This document shows positions 49,000 to 60,552 of a stretch of DNA of 64,000 bases, in pieces. A program made the position numbers and the translations under genes. Source of the stretch: Lotus japonicus (Eukaryota > Streptophyta > Magnoliopsida > Fabales > Fabaceae); contig NC_080044.1 in the NCBI RefSeq assembly GCF_012489685.1, forward strand, positions 74,696,732 through 74,760,731, read 5' to 3'. Position 1 is the first letter of the stretch. Each line of letters opens with the position of its first letter. The notes below the pieces were generated by a model. That model saw nothing but the letters and a program-made list of their open reading frames with translations, was not told the origin of the DNA and did no database searches.

Positions 49000-50579
49000 G
49001 GCATATTATTGATTTCTCTTTATCTTTAATTAAATTGAACTTCTATTTAAAGTCTTGTTTTGTAAGAGTGTGAAATATTAAATTGTGCACTCACTTTGAA
49101 TCTCTCATAGAAATGAATCCATAATCCAATTTGAGGGAGAAACTTCAAAACTATATGCTTTTTATTTTTTATTCCAAGAAAATGTCGCATCAATTATCCA
49201 TTAAGGTTATGTTTAATTAGTGGTACAGAGTGAGTTGGGATGAGATGAGATAGAATGATTTGATGTTATGTTGTTTGGTTAGAGAAAACAATGATGTTCG
49301 GTGTAGGTACATAAATTGGGAAGGGCAGTGCAAGCTTTTTCCAACGGTGTGGTAAGAAGCCTTCATATCTCAAAGGAAGGTGTAAGCGATTGTATTTTTC
49401 AGTGATGTTTCTGACAACGGTGGCTTGCAGTGAGAAAATGGAGAGAATATGGTGGGTCATATGTAGAGGGAAACTTTCTCAGAGAGGAAGAACTATGACG
49501 ATAATAGTTTCACAGTGGCAAGGAGGCAGTCTGATGGCTGACATGTCTCTCGACTGTGGCTAACATGTCTCTAATGGTCGTAGAAGGGTTAGTGATGGAG
49601 GCAGCACCTTTATGTTGTGAGGTAGGAGATTATTTTAGTAAGGGCTATTCATGGAATAATACAATTATGATAGTAATATTTTGAAACTCACCACTAGTGC
49701 AAATTGGTGAATCACCATAGAATATTGTTCAGCTCAAGGTTCTTAAAACATCCAATCGACACGAGGTTTTTTAACTGCTAGATTTTGTGATAATCGAAAA
49801 TCTTCACAAACTCATGCTCATGTATTAATTAGCTAGGTGACCCCAAACATAATTAAGGGGTATGTCATTTTTGTTGGACGAGACGTCAATGACATGTTGA
49901 AAAGGTTAATAAAGACTCATTATTGGGCAGGAGCACATCAAAGGAATCTATGTAAAGAGAGTTTCCCACTACCTGATCATTTTAGTGGACACATTTCAAA
50001 CTCTCAATCTATAGGAGATAAGAGTTAAGCCTAAAAATTATGATTTGTTGTTGTGCTTATTCAAATTTGAAGGATATGACGTTTTATTCTTTATAATTTT
50101 GGTGTGAGACGTTCCGCATTGATAAATTCCTTTCTCTAGGGAACTTCCCCAAGTAGGAAGAATATCATACTAACACTGCGAATAAGTGAATAGAAATAGC
50201 CACACAGGAGATGCCATATATTCCAAACCGAACCTAATATCCAAATTATGTGAAATGTTTATGGAGATTCTTAGACTTACATAAGGTACTGAAACTTGAA
50301 AAGGGAATAAAATGAATGTAATCCATATCTTAATCGATTAAACCAAATCCTCCGGGCATAAAGCCTCTTTGGTGTCTTTAATCTTTATGTAGAAACTATA
50401 GAATGAAAAATCACCCAAGTTAATTGAACCAAATTATGCATGTCAATCTGACAATCTTCATTCATTTTTCTTAAGTATGTAACTGAATTCATATTAAAGT
50501 CCATTGCATATGGCAGAATGTGAATTTGGTTCTCTCCCGTGGGTGACGCATATAAACACCTACAGATTATTTATTCAAC
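49000..50579. other. Intergenic region between PRIM2 and AVT1
   Basis: Shared upstream region of two divergent genes. A stretch near 49870-49925 resembles one near 14719-14765 (both with CAATGACATGTT and GACTCA), pointing to an unclassified dispersed repeat. No gene. Confidence 0.4.
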
Positions 50580-50587
50580 TATAAATA
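50580..50587 (+). promoter_or_regulatory. Putative TATA box of the AVT1-like gene
   Basis: TATAAATA lies 113 bp before the proposed start codon at 50693. Confidence 0.55.
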
Positions 50588-50692
50588 CACACCTTTGATG
50601 TCATTTGGCTAGTAAATCTCATCAAACATCGTTGTGAACCTTGCACGAGTTGTCTCAAACTGCTATTAATTTCGTGCATCTTATCAATTAGT

Positions 50693-53074
50693 ATGTTGAA
50701 GAAGAGCCTAATCCTTCAACAGAACTGTCTCCAACACGAGAATCAAGTCGATAGTGGCCATGGTGCAAACTTGGGTGTGCAGTTAGCAAATTGCAATAGT
50801 TGCGTGGAGGAAAGCCAATTATGCAAGTGTGATCACATCAATAATATTGAAGAGAGTGCAGTAGCAAGGGACACCAACGTAGATGCAGAGCATGATGCTA
50901 AAGCCAATAGTTCTTTAGCTCATTCGGTCATGAATATGGTGGGGATGCTCATAGGTAATGTTTGCATATCAATATTTTTCTTTTAGAATAATAAAATTAA
51001 AGGAAGCTACTAAACATACACGAAATAATTGAATAAAAAGTATATGTACAGTTATAAGAGCCTAATATTTAACATACGGTGTATTATGTAGCAGGTCTTG
51101 GGCAATTATCAACTCCATATGCTGTAGAACAAGGAGGCTGGGCATCTGCAATTTTGCTTATAGCACTTGGTGTGATGTGCACTTACACTTGTCATTTACT
51201 TGGGAAATGTCTAAAAAAGAACCCCAAGTTAAGAAGCTATGTGGACATTGGGAACCATGCATTTGGAGCAAAAGGAAGATTCCTAGCTGCAATACTCATC
51301 TACATGGACATCTTCATGTCCCTTGTTTCCTACACCATCTCATTGCATGACAACTTGACCACAGTGTTGCATTTGAAGCAGTTGCATTTGGCTAAGTTAT
51401 CTGCTCCACAGATTCTAACTGTGGGTGCAGTGTTGGTTGCTCTACCTAGCTTGTGGCTCAGAGACCTGTCGTCCATTTCTTTCCTTTCAAGTGTTGGCGT
51501 TCTCATGTCTGTTGTCATTTTTGTGTCTGTAGCAGCCACTGCAGTTTTTGGAGGTGTGAGGGTTAATCATGAAATACCCTTCCTCCGGCTCCACAACATT
51601 CCATCAATATCTGGCATTTACATCTTCAGTTATGGAGGGCACATTGTTTTCCCCAATTTATATAAGGCCATGAAAGACCCCTCAAAGTTTACCAAGGTAT
51701 TTATATTCAAAGGCAGACAACATAGTGTTTGTTCGAATTTAAGGTGTCAAAATAGGCGAGGCTCGACAGCTCATCCAGACAAAAATTATGGGCTTGACTA
51801 CCAAAATTTAAGCTCAATCTAAATTTTGTTCAACCCGATTTGAAAGTAACCAACCTGACCCAAGGTAGCTCGTGATTGGCTGGCCGGTCTATTAGCTAGT
51901 TTTTTCCCTTATTTTTAATTTTTTATTATATATAAGCACGTTAAGATAAATAATAATTATTAAAAAATAAGACTGTTAACAAAAATATATATTTTTTAAT
52001 TTCACGTGTTTTATTTATTTTCATGTAGTAGGGAAATAATTATTTTACCTTAAAATCATTTTTTAAAATGATTTAAAAAAAACAATGACGCACGTGTCAA
52101 CTCGGTTGCCCCAGGAGGACAGGGTTGAAAAACTAGTAGCTGACTTAATTTTTTGTCCAGCTCAAACATGTGTTGGTCTGCCATAGGGCGGCTCGAATGA
52201 GTTGGATTGACCCAAATTGACACCTTTAGTCTAAATATTAGTTGAGTGCAACATCAATAAATTTATATCCTAATCATAGAAGTGTTTCATTTACTTTTTG
52301 TCTTGAAGTGTTTTCTAAATAGATATCAAAACATATTAATAGACTGTTTATATTATCAAAAAGGATAAATAAACCACATATAACAGTAGTAGTAGCGACC
52401 ACCTCACTTTTGTGGAGGTTATTGACTGCCACAAAAATGGGTGTGTGAATGTGGCCGATACAGTTATGCGGTCTATCCGTCTATATACAAGGGTTATTTC
52501 ATAAATATTTATTTATCTAATCTTTTGGATATGGGAATTTCAGGTTTCTATTCTGAGTTTCACAACAGTTACTGCACTTTACACCATAATGGGGTACATG
52601 GGTGCAAAAATGTTTGGACCTGAAGTCAATTCACAAGTAACTCTCAGCATGCCCTCAAAGCAAATTGTGACAAAGATTGCTTTATGGGCAACCGTGCTCA
52701 CACCTATGACCAAATATGCACTAGAATTTGCACCGGTCGCCATTCAGCTAGAGCATAAGCTTCCTAGTTCCATGAGTGGCAGAACCAAAATGATACTCAG
52801 GGGGATCATAGGTTCATCTTTACTTTTAGTTATACTAGCCCTTGCTCTGACAGTGCCTTATTTTGAGCATGTTCTCAGCCTCACTGGTTCCCTTGTTAGT
52901 GTTGCTATCTCTCTGATTTTCCCTTGTGCTTTCTACATAAAGATTTGTAGGGGACAAATATCAAAGCCTCTATTTGTCCTGAACATTTCTATCATCACAT
53001 TTGGGTTTCTTCTAGGGGTGGTGGGCACCATTTCCAGCTCAAAATTACTAGTGGAAAAAATTCTAGCAGCTTAA
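50693..53074 (+). CDS. AVT1: AVT1-type vacuolar amino acid transporter
   Basis: Three exons, 50693-50954, 51095-51696 and 52544-53074, join in frame to 464 residues. The hydrophilic N-terminus (1-77) is followed by NMVGMLIGLGQLSTPYA, the first transmembrane motif of the amino acid/auxin permease superfamily (Aa_trans), then about ten more hydrophobic segments up to the C-terminus. GGWASAILLI, FSYGGHIVFPNLY and TKYALEFAP are characteristic of plant AVT1-like proteins, which export neutral amino acids from or import them into the vacuole by proton antiport. Substrate here is not deducible. Reading through exon 2 without splicing gives a stop soon after FTK, confirming the donor at 51697. The start is the first ATG of the open frame; an upstream exon cannot be excluded. 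Confidence 0.9.
51741..52226. mobile_element. Inverted-ended element in AVT1 intron 2
   Basis: The left end AAGGTGTCAAAATAGGC and right end CCCAAATTGACACCTT are imperfect inverted repeats. Both subterminal regions hold GGCTCG, GCTCGA and AACTCGG-type motifs like those in hAT elements. No clear 8-bp duplication is visible, so assignment is tentative. Confidence 0.5.
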
Positions 53075-53690
53075 GGCACCTTCCTCTTTTCTGGTCTCTC
53101 AATGAAAACTACATGTTCTATATATATGCATATAAAGATGGTCATGAAATAAAGCAACTTTGATTGTTTGATGAGTTGTATTGCCCCATGCTGTACTGTT
53201 AACCAGATAATTTTCAGTCATTGGCTTTTATTTTGTGCAATTTCTTTGTTAGTGAAAACAGGAACACCTCCATAAGTGAAAATAACATGACATTTAACAA
53301 TTAAAAAAAATAAGAAATCAAAACAAACAAAAATAAAAATAAAATGCAAATAGGCCCCTGCTCCTAGGTTTTGTAACACATGACACTAGAAATTCCAATT
53401 GATATCTATCAGCTCTCCGGCATGTTTCCAATATCATTGAATGTGATTGCAGCATGCGTGAAGACACATGATGATTTATATAACTTCTTCTAGGCCACAT
53501 AAAAGTAAGATATAAGGTTTCGGATGTGCACATGATCAGGTTTTCAAAAAAAAATCTCATTCCTTTCTGTTTTTCTTTTCTTAGTTGATCTCTACTCATC
53601 TATAGAAAGCATACATACAGCACGTAGCACTAGTCTCACAATTCAAAACATCAGATTTTACATAAAAAAACAGAATGTGTTGTATTGTGC
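53075..53690. other. Convergent 3' regions of AVT1 and Z-ISO
   Basis: 616 bp between the stop codons of two convergent genes. It probably consists of both 3' UTRs and their poly(A) regions; no other feature was seen. Confidence 0.45.
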
Positions 53691-56600
53691 CTACCAATGA
53701 AGATTGAAACTAGCTGACTGCATAAGCGGGTGTGCAAAGTAAGCTCCTAATGTTAAGAAAGTGATTGTGAGGTATGGTAATCGAATAAACTCCTTGTAGA
53801 AATCTTTAGGTAACCTTTGTCTGCCATCGAGGATTGCTGCAAAAGGGACAATACTTGTTCGTTCCTTAACTAAATCAAAATCTTCCCCATATCTTTTTGC
53901 TAGACGTCTATCTCCATTCCAAGCACCAAATAGGTGGTGTCCAATTAAGCCAACTGAAGCTGCAACAGCCACAGAGTTTCCAATCCAAATTGTATGGGCA
54001 AGACACCAGATAACCTGACCAACCAACTGAGAGAGAGGGGAAAAAAACCTTCATTCAGAATGTGTGTGAAACAGGTGCCACAAGAATATGAGATTGTTGA
54101 GAAGTCCTACATTGACTACAGTATGACAAAGTAGTCAATATATATGGTAAGCAATCCTCACCCAAATAGTCAATATATATATGGTAAGCAATACTCACCC
54201 CTAAGCTAGCTAGTTTTTTGGGGTAGATTTAGCCCTAACCCGAATTCTAATAAAGATTTTTGCCCAAAATGCAGAATAAACACAGTTTCGAATGCCAAAT
54301 AAGAATCTCTCCAACCATCAAATGGAGTAATGTCAAATTTATCATTGCTCCATGTCATGAAGTCAGAAATGGGATTTTTCAGGGATATTTAGGAGTTAAA
54401 GTACCCAAAAATTCACTTTCTTAACTAATATTAATATGTTTTTTTTTATAAGCCAAATTTATTGAATTGGAAGTACGAGGGGTACTTCAACCCAATACAA
54501 GTTAAAAATATAAAAAGAAATACAAGTTGCTAAAACGCAACATAAAATAGAGATTACAACCAGCTCAACTAATTAAGAGTAGATGCAGCATTCCTACAGG
54601 ACCCCAAAGCAATCCCATATAATCAAATTGATTAAGTCCCTTCCCTCTAGAAACATAACAAACGATGAAACCAACAGCCAAGAAAAATCAGCAAATGGAG
54701 CTATTGATACATGCCCTCGGATTCTCAATCCATTCGAATAAGGATGGCATAAAAGAAGAATCATTAGCCTTGATCCAAAGCCAAGACTTGTATTGGACCA
54801 AGTCTACAGCTTTGACAAGATCCACCTCAACTAATATTAATATGTATATATTAAGCTATTAAGATTCTGATACTCTCTTGACACAGTAGAAGGTTAATTG
54901 GTGAAAAGGTGTAGGAGAATTCTTTTGACTCGGGTCAAGTTTCTTATCAGGTTCGAACTATGTTTACTGTTTAGCTTTTGCATCAACAAAAGCTAGTAGC
55001 TCTACTGGTACCAGGCCAACCCTTTTAATATTTGATTGTGATGACGATGTTGGAGGTCAATCCTCCACTATGCCACCGAACCCCCTAATTCCTCCCTTAA
55101 CCACCTCTAATATAAATGGCAAATCTGGTGCTATAAAGCTCCCGCTATGCGCGAGGTCCAGCTGTTGGACCCAGTTTGTGGATCTAATGGAGGCAGTCTT
55201 ACATTGCATTTACGCAAGAGGCTGATTCCATGGCTTCTACCTGTGATAACAAAGTCACATGGCAACAGGAGCGTGTTTGGTTTTCAGTTGGGTGAATGTG
55301 AAAGCACATTCACTCAACCCAACAAGTGCATTATGTTGGCTGAATGTGCATTGGAAATCGTGATCTCGAATTCCAATGCTTATTGTTGCGTCGAGGCTCG
55401 GCCTCAACCACCTCCAATATAACCTTCGAGAATAGCAAAGGAAAACAAATTTGACAGTGTGCGTTAACTATTTTTCACCAAGATTACTAAAAGATCCCCA
55501 AATTCATCAGTGTCTTAAAATTTATATTTTGATGCATGAGATCGTTTGCATTTATACCTGTGGATGCCTGGTTATTCTCATGATGCCAGTTTCCCAGAGA
55601 TGTAATTTAGGCTTGTCAACTGCTGCAACCTCTAAAAGATTGAAGGTTGAAGGATATAAGAAATAGAAGGAGATGAAGTTAGAAAGCCACAGAAGTTGAT
55701 GAAGCCCGGGAACATTCTGCAACTGCCAGAGCTGAAATCCATCGTATCTGTGATTAATAAAATACACCTGCATCATAAAGCCAAACATGGATGAGCAAAT
55801 AAGCTTCAATCAACTTTCATTGTCATAATGAAAGGCAGGATCCATAACAAATAAAGGAATCACAACATTGTGTAAGACTCGGTAGGAGGAGATATGGCCC
55901 ATACGGGCATAAGTTATGGGTATAGAAGCTCTTCCGCAGCATAGAAAAAATGTGAAGGAACTCACAATGGTGGTGAGAGCCAAAGGTAGTGATGTCCCTG
56001 CAAAAAGAACACGGAAAGCTCTTTCCCCAATGAGTTTCTCACCAGTGTCACGGAAGCTAGCCAGGCCACTGTGGACACCCGCAAATATGAGAATCAGGAG
56101 CAACATTACCACCTGCATAGCATATCATATCTGTCAAGGGCCAATTACGAACCATTGCAGCTTTCAACTGTTCATGATCACGGATGAAAAGGACAAATAG
56201 ACAACTAAAAAACAGACATTGCTAAAAGAGAAAACAATATCTGGATGTGAACATTACTTAAATGTTTTATGTGCCAATAAGATGAACATTTTCAGTGTTA
56301 AAAACCAAAATGCTTTAAGACATTGCCTCAGGTCTAAGTACAGCAGACTCATCCGGCCATGAAAATATGGTAGGTGAAAGTGTGAAACGATGTTGTTTCT
56401 CCTTGGCTGTGATTACTTTTGCCAAGCTTGTAGATGTATTCAATAACTTAAGCATGAATTACTATTTACAATCCTAAAACATTCTAGGTCTTCTGGGAAG
56501 TAACAGCCGTGAGAAGTTCATTTCCTCTCCCTGCCACTACATGCTCTTTCTTTCTTCACAGCATTTCTTTTTCTCAATCATCAACTTTACCTTTAAAATT

Positions 56601-57547
56601 TTGTTTGAGTATAATCAGAAATTACCAGACAACATATCCTGAAATATTAAAGACAATGTCCTCAATAATTTATTTCTCATGCACCCCATCCATACAAGTC
56701 TTTACCTAATGTGACTTTTGCAAATTTCTCTTTCTCTTTTTATTCTTTAACTTCCACACATGATTATCATACAACTATGCAAGCTGAATCAGTATAAACT
56801 AAAATGAGCAGCTCATACAAAACAAAGTGAAAATAATGTGAAAGTTTTGTAATTAGAGCTAAAAACAGAAATAAAACAGGCCCTTAACAAACTAGCCATC
56901 TCATCTCATTCTAGTGGTATTTCTAAGAACACACACTTGCCCCATTCTCAACTCCATGCATTTAATTCTCATTAGTTTCAAGTAACAACCCAGATAGGAT
57001 AAACAGTTTTACAATCCTTGGTTAATGACATGATATAAAATATACCATGAATAAAATGTTCAATTCTTGCAACTTCATTCTTCAAATTGAATAAAACAAA
57101 GTTGAATTTCAGGAAAAAAAGATGAAAAAAATTCACCTCAGGACTATCTGAAATCCCTGAAACAGCATCAACAAAGTCCTTACCGAACCCAGTTGAAGGA
57201 TCAATCCACACTACATTAAGAGCAAACAGCACCACTCCCAAGATGACAGTGAAGTACACCCATGAAGAAATTTTCTGGCTCTGAAGGTCAAACACCGCAG
57301 AGTCCTCGCCGACGACCAAATTGGAATCAGCGGTGTCAGCTTTGTCTTCAGCTACAGAAGCAGGTGCGAGGAGGAGCTTTCGAGAGAGCAGAAGGGGCTT
57401 TGAAGGGAACACGGAGGAGAAGCTCTGTTTTGGTCTAGAGGAGGAAAGTGGGAGGGAGAAGGGTTGACGGAGGTGGGTTTTGGTGGAGGAAGTGCGGTGG
57501 GGGATGGAGGAGAAAGGGGCGGAGAAGACTAGAGGTGAAGAAGCCAT
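53691..57547 (-). CDS. Z-ISO: 15-cis-zeta-carotene isomerase, chloroplast
   Basis: Four exons, 57547-57137, 56112-55966, 55767-55558 and 54026-53691, join in frame to 367 residues. The Ser-rich N-terminus ([14 protein letters not shown], about 1-60) looks like a transit peptide. The rest is the NnrU-like membrane domain with [39 protein letters not shown] and [11 protein letters not shown]. His 151 (VHSG), Cys 264 and His 267 (WCLAH) correspond to the residues reported as heme-linked in maize Z-ISO (positions 150, 263 and 266). The enzyme isomerises 9,15,9'-tri-cis- to 9,9'-di-cis-zeta-carotene between the PDS and ZDS steps. Exon 4 starts LVGQ where the Arabidopsis protein has MVGQ. Intron 3 is 1.5 kb and full of retroelement fragments. 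Confidence 0.95.
54440..54828 (-). mobile_element. 5'-truncated LINE fragment in Z-ISO intron 3
   Basis: Flanked by a perfect 17-bp duplication AACTAATATTAATATGT (54423-54439 and 54829-54845). On - the body has a frame ending [14 protein letters not shown] and a stop, in the style of plant LINE C-termini, then an untranslated tail AATAAATTTGGCTTATAAAAAAAA. Length 389 bp, so nearly the whole element was lost at insertion. It runs in the same direction as the host gene. Confidence 0.9.
55120..55275 (-). mobile_element. Au-type SINE, degraded
   Basis: On + the order AAGCTCCCGCTATGCGCGAGG, CTTACATTGCATTTACGCAAG, AGGCTGATTCCATGG and GTCACATGGCAACA follows the reverse complement of the widespread plant Au SINE, with several substitutions. 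A direct repeat ACCACCTC[TC]AATATAA lies at about 55097 and 55404, wider than the SINE, so it may mark a larger insertion that includes it. In intron 3 of Z-ISO. Confidence 0.75.
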
Positions 57548-58533
57548 GTTAATGTTAGGCCAAGGAAATGGAATTCACGTGGCCAAGTGATGATATACAT
57601 ATAGAATAGAATGTGGATGGATGTTGAAGGAGAAGAGTATCTAAACATGGTTATGCTTGTGGGTTGGTGTTTTGGAATGCAATGGTGGTTTGTCTTGTTG
57701 TGCTAATTGTTGTGTTGTTTGACCTCATAGTAGAAACTAGAAACTTGTCACACTCCATGGTGGTGACTAGTGCTTAATTAAATAAATTTGGGTGGGTTTT
57801 ACCTTTTTCCTAATTTCAAATGAGATATTTCAAACGCACTCACAATCATAAAAAAAAAGACATAACTACTTCTGCAGAGTTTACTAAAATTTATACTAAG
57901 AAAACTCAAATTTACATTATAAGTTAGTGTTTGTGCTATTAGTCTTCTAATGTGTCTTCTAAATGCACCTTAAGTTTAAGCTAATCTAAAAGCCTAACCA
58001 ATCAATCTATTTATAAATAACATAATGATAGTTTTTAGGTTAACAATGCAATGAAAAAACAAAAACTACTCCCTAAGAATAGTGACCCCTCCATAATTTT
58101 TATAAAGTGCACACATCAACCTCAAAACAAGAGAATCATGTACAATAAATACAGAGAAGATTAGTAACAACATTTTTCTCATGCAATAGATGCTTAAAAC
58201 GAATAACTCAATTTCAAGCAACGAGCTTCATAATACTCACAATGATTAAAGAGTATTGATGTAACTCAAGAACATCATTCCCACAAGCATAAGAATATAT
58301 AAAGAGTGTGTAATAATATATTGAATATCATATTGCATTTTTTTCATGATATCTTAAAATTATTTATTTATTAAAAAGTTGAAAACATATTAACATATAT
58401 AAAGATTTGTTTATTTTTTGTCTTTGAAATCTGTCTTTATGTGTTTAGGAAATTGTAATTGTCTCTCTCAACAAATCTCTTTCCAATTATCAAGTTTGTG
58501 CTCTCATGAGTTTAATTTGCTTACAAATATAAA
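57548..58533. other. Z-ISO upstream region and intergenic DNA
   Basis: Contains the Z-ISO promoter side (first few hundred bases) and AT-rich DNA. No gene was recognised. Confidence 0.4.
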
Positions 58534-59211
58534 CTAGTGTTTTTTACCCGCGCGTTGCACGGGAAATATGTCTATTGTATTTGATACATTAATTAATACT
58601 TTGATTATTAAAAATATATTAAACAACGAATGAAATAGAAAAGTCAGAATTGATGAGTAAAGTGGACATAAAGACTTCTCTTCTAAGCCCGATTGAGACC
58701 AAGAGGAACTCGTTTCACATTCTTCGTAAATATGAAGACGATAACACAAATCGTAGATATAAGGAATTATCAACATATTAATCTTAAAAAAAATTAATGT
58801 GATAGTAGCACAAATCAGGATTGTGTAAGATATATCATAAAGTATAACATTGTGTTTATTTCAACTAAGTAAGATGATAATGGTAGGTACTATAGTACCA
58901 TCTCCATACCCGCGTTTTTAAAAGTTACATGTACCCGTCTCCATACTCACGTGGGTAGCAACTCGAAGCTCTCCACCTTTAGACAATTCAATGTCATTAC
59001 AGGAAGCTATCCATCTTTGCCAAAATCTAAATCTATGGATGACAATGGGTCTCAAAATCATAGGGTACCCGTAAAAAATACCCACTATGGGAAGAGTAAA
59101 AAATCGCTAAATGGGTATGAGGTTGAGTATAGATAATTACCAAAAAATAGAGGGTATGGGTGCGGGTATGGGCACTATAGTACCCAACCGGCCCATATCT
59201 GCACACACATG

Positions 59212-59214
59212 TTA

Positions 59215-59282
<68 letters not shown>
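59212..59282. repeat. (TTA)n microsatellite
   Basis: About 23 units of TTA/ATT in an unbroken run. Confidence 0.97.
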
Positions 59283-60552
59283 TGGGAATATATTAACAAA
59301 TTAACTTAAGTTATATCTTTCAAACTCACTCTATTAAAAAAAAGTTTGGGATATATTAATTAATACTCTAAAAATAAATAATAAATAAATTAAGATAAAA
59401 TCAAGAAATAAACCACCTAAATCCTAATCAAATCTAAAATTTAAAAATGTATTTTTTTACTCTAAAAATAAATCAAAAATAAATTAAGATAAAATCAATA
59501 AATAAACAACATAAATCCTAATCAAATCTAAAATTTTAAAATGTATTTTTTTATGAGAATTAATCTGAGAATGACACGTGTTATTTTTTTTTCCAATTAG
59601 TGAATATTATGTACCCTAGAAGATTTTCTTTTCCTCAATCCTTTTGCTTTTGATTAAGAAGAGAAAAGCAGGAATCCTTGAAGCATATGACATCTTACAA
59701 TTAGTTGAAGAACAAAATCAATTCATGAAGAAGATTGAAACAGAAACCCAAAATGAAGTCTTGAAGAACAAAATACCCTCCTTCACCAATTTGAAAGGAC
59801 TGTGGTGAAAGAATTGTATTTAGTGTATTTGTGAATCTTGGGGTGGAACCCTTGTGAAACAAAAAATCAAAGGAATATTTCAGTCAAGAGAAACAAAAAA
59901 TGGTGTATTGTCCCATATGTGCGCACCCCAGCAAATTATCTATGTATGTGAGAAAAAAACAAAATAATTCTCCCACCCGAAATAATTGTGGTTACTTCAC
60001 CAATAAACTTATACTAACAATCAATTTAAATTGAACTTAAGGAAATATATAGAGCAAAGTAGGATAAGTCACTCAATTGGCATACTAAAACATGAGTATA
60101 TGCAAAACTAATGAGTTTGAGGAAAACATGAACCAACCTTAAGAATGAGCTAAACATACTCATGAAGATTAAATGTGAGCTCTTCATATGCTTTCATCAA
60201 TTTAACTGACGAGTGCATCATTAAAAAAAAAATTAGTAAGTTGTGCATCATTCACATACAGTGCAAATAGTATGTTTATACACACAGCTCAAACATGATG
60301 AATAAAAACGTGCAAAATTTGAGAAATGAATATAAATTCAGGCTATCCTAAGTTTCGAAAATTTATATAAATTATACCAAAATTTGGTTTAGAATGGCTT
60401 CACACGCATGGATTTCTACAAACTATACTAAAATCTGGTTTAAAAAAATACAAAAGCGGAAAAAGAACAATAGAAAAAACATTACATCAGAATCAAAACA
60501 TTACGTCTTCAACAATGATTCGTTAAAGGGTCTATGCAAAAATTTGTAAACT

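Noticed and set aside
59033..59299. Poly-Ile/poly-Tyr frames on both strands
   Set aside because: Translation of the TTA microsatellite.
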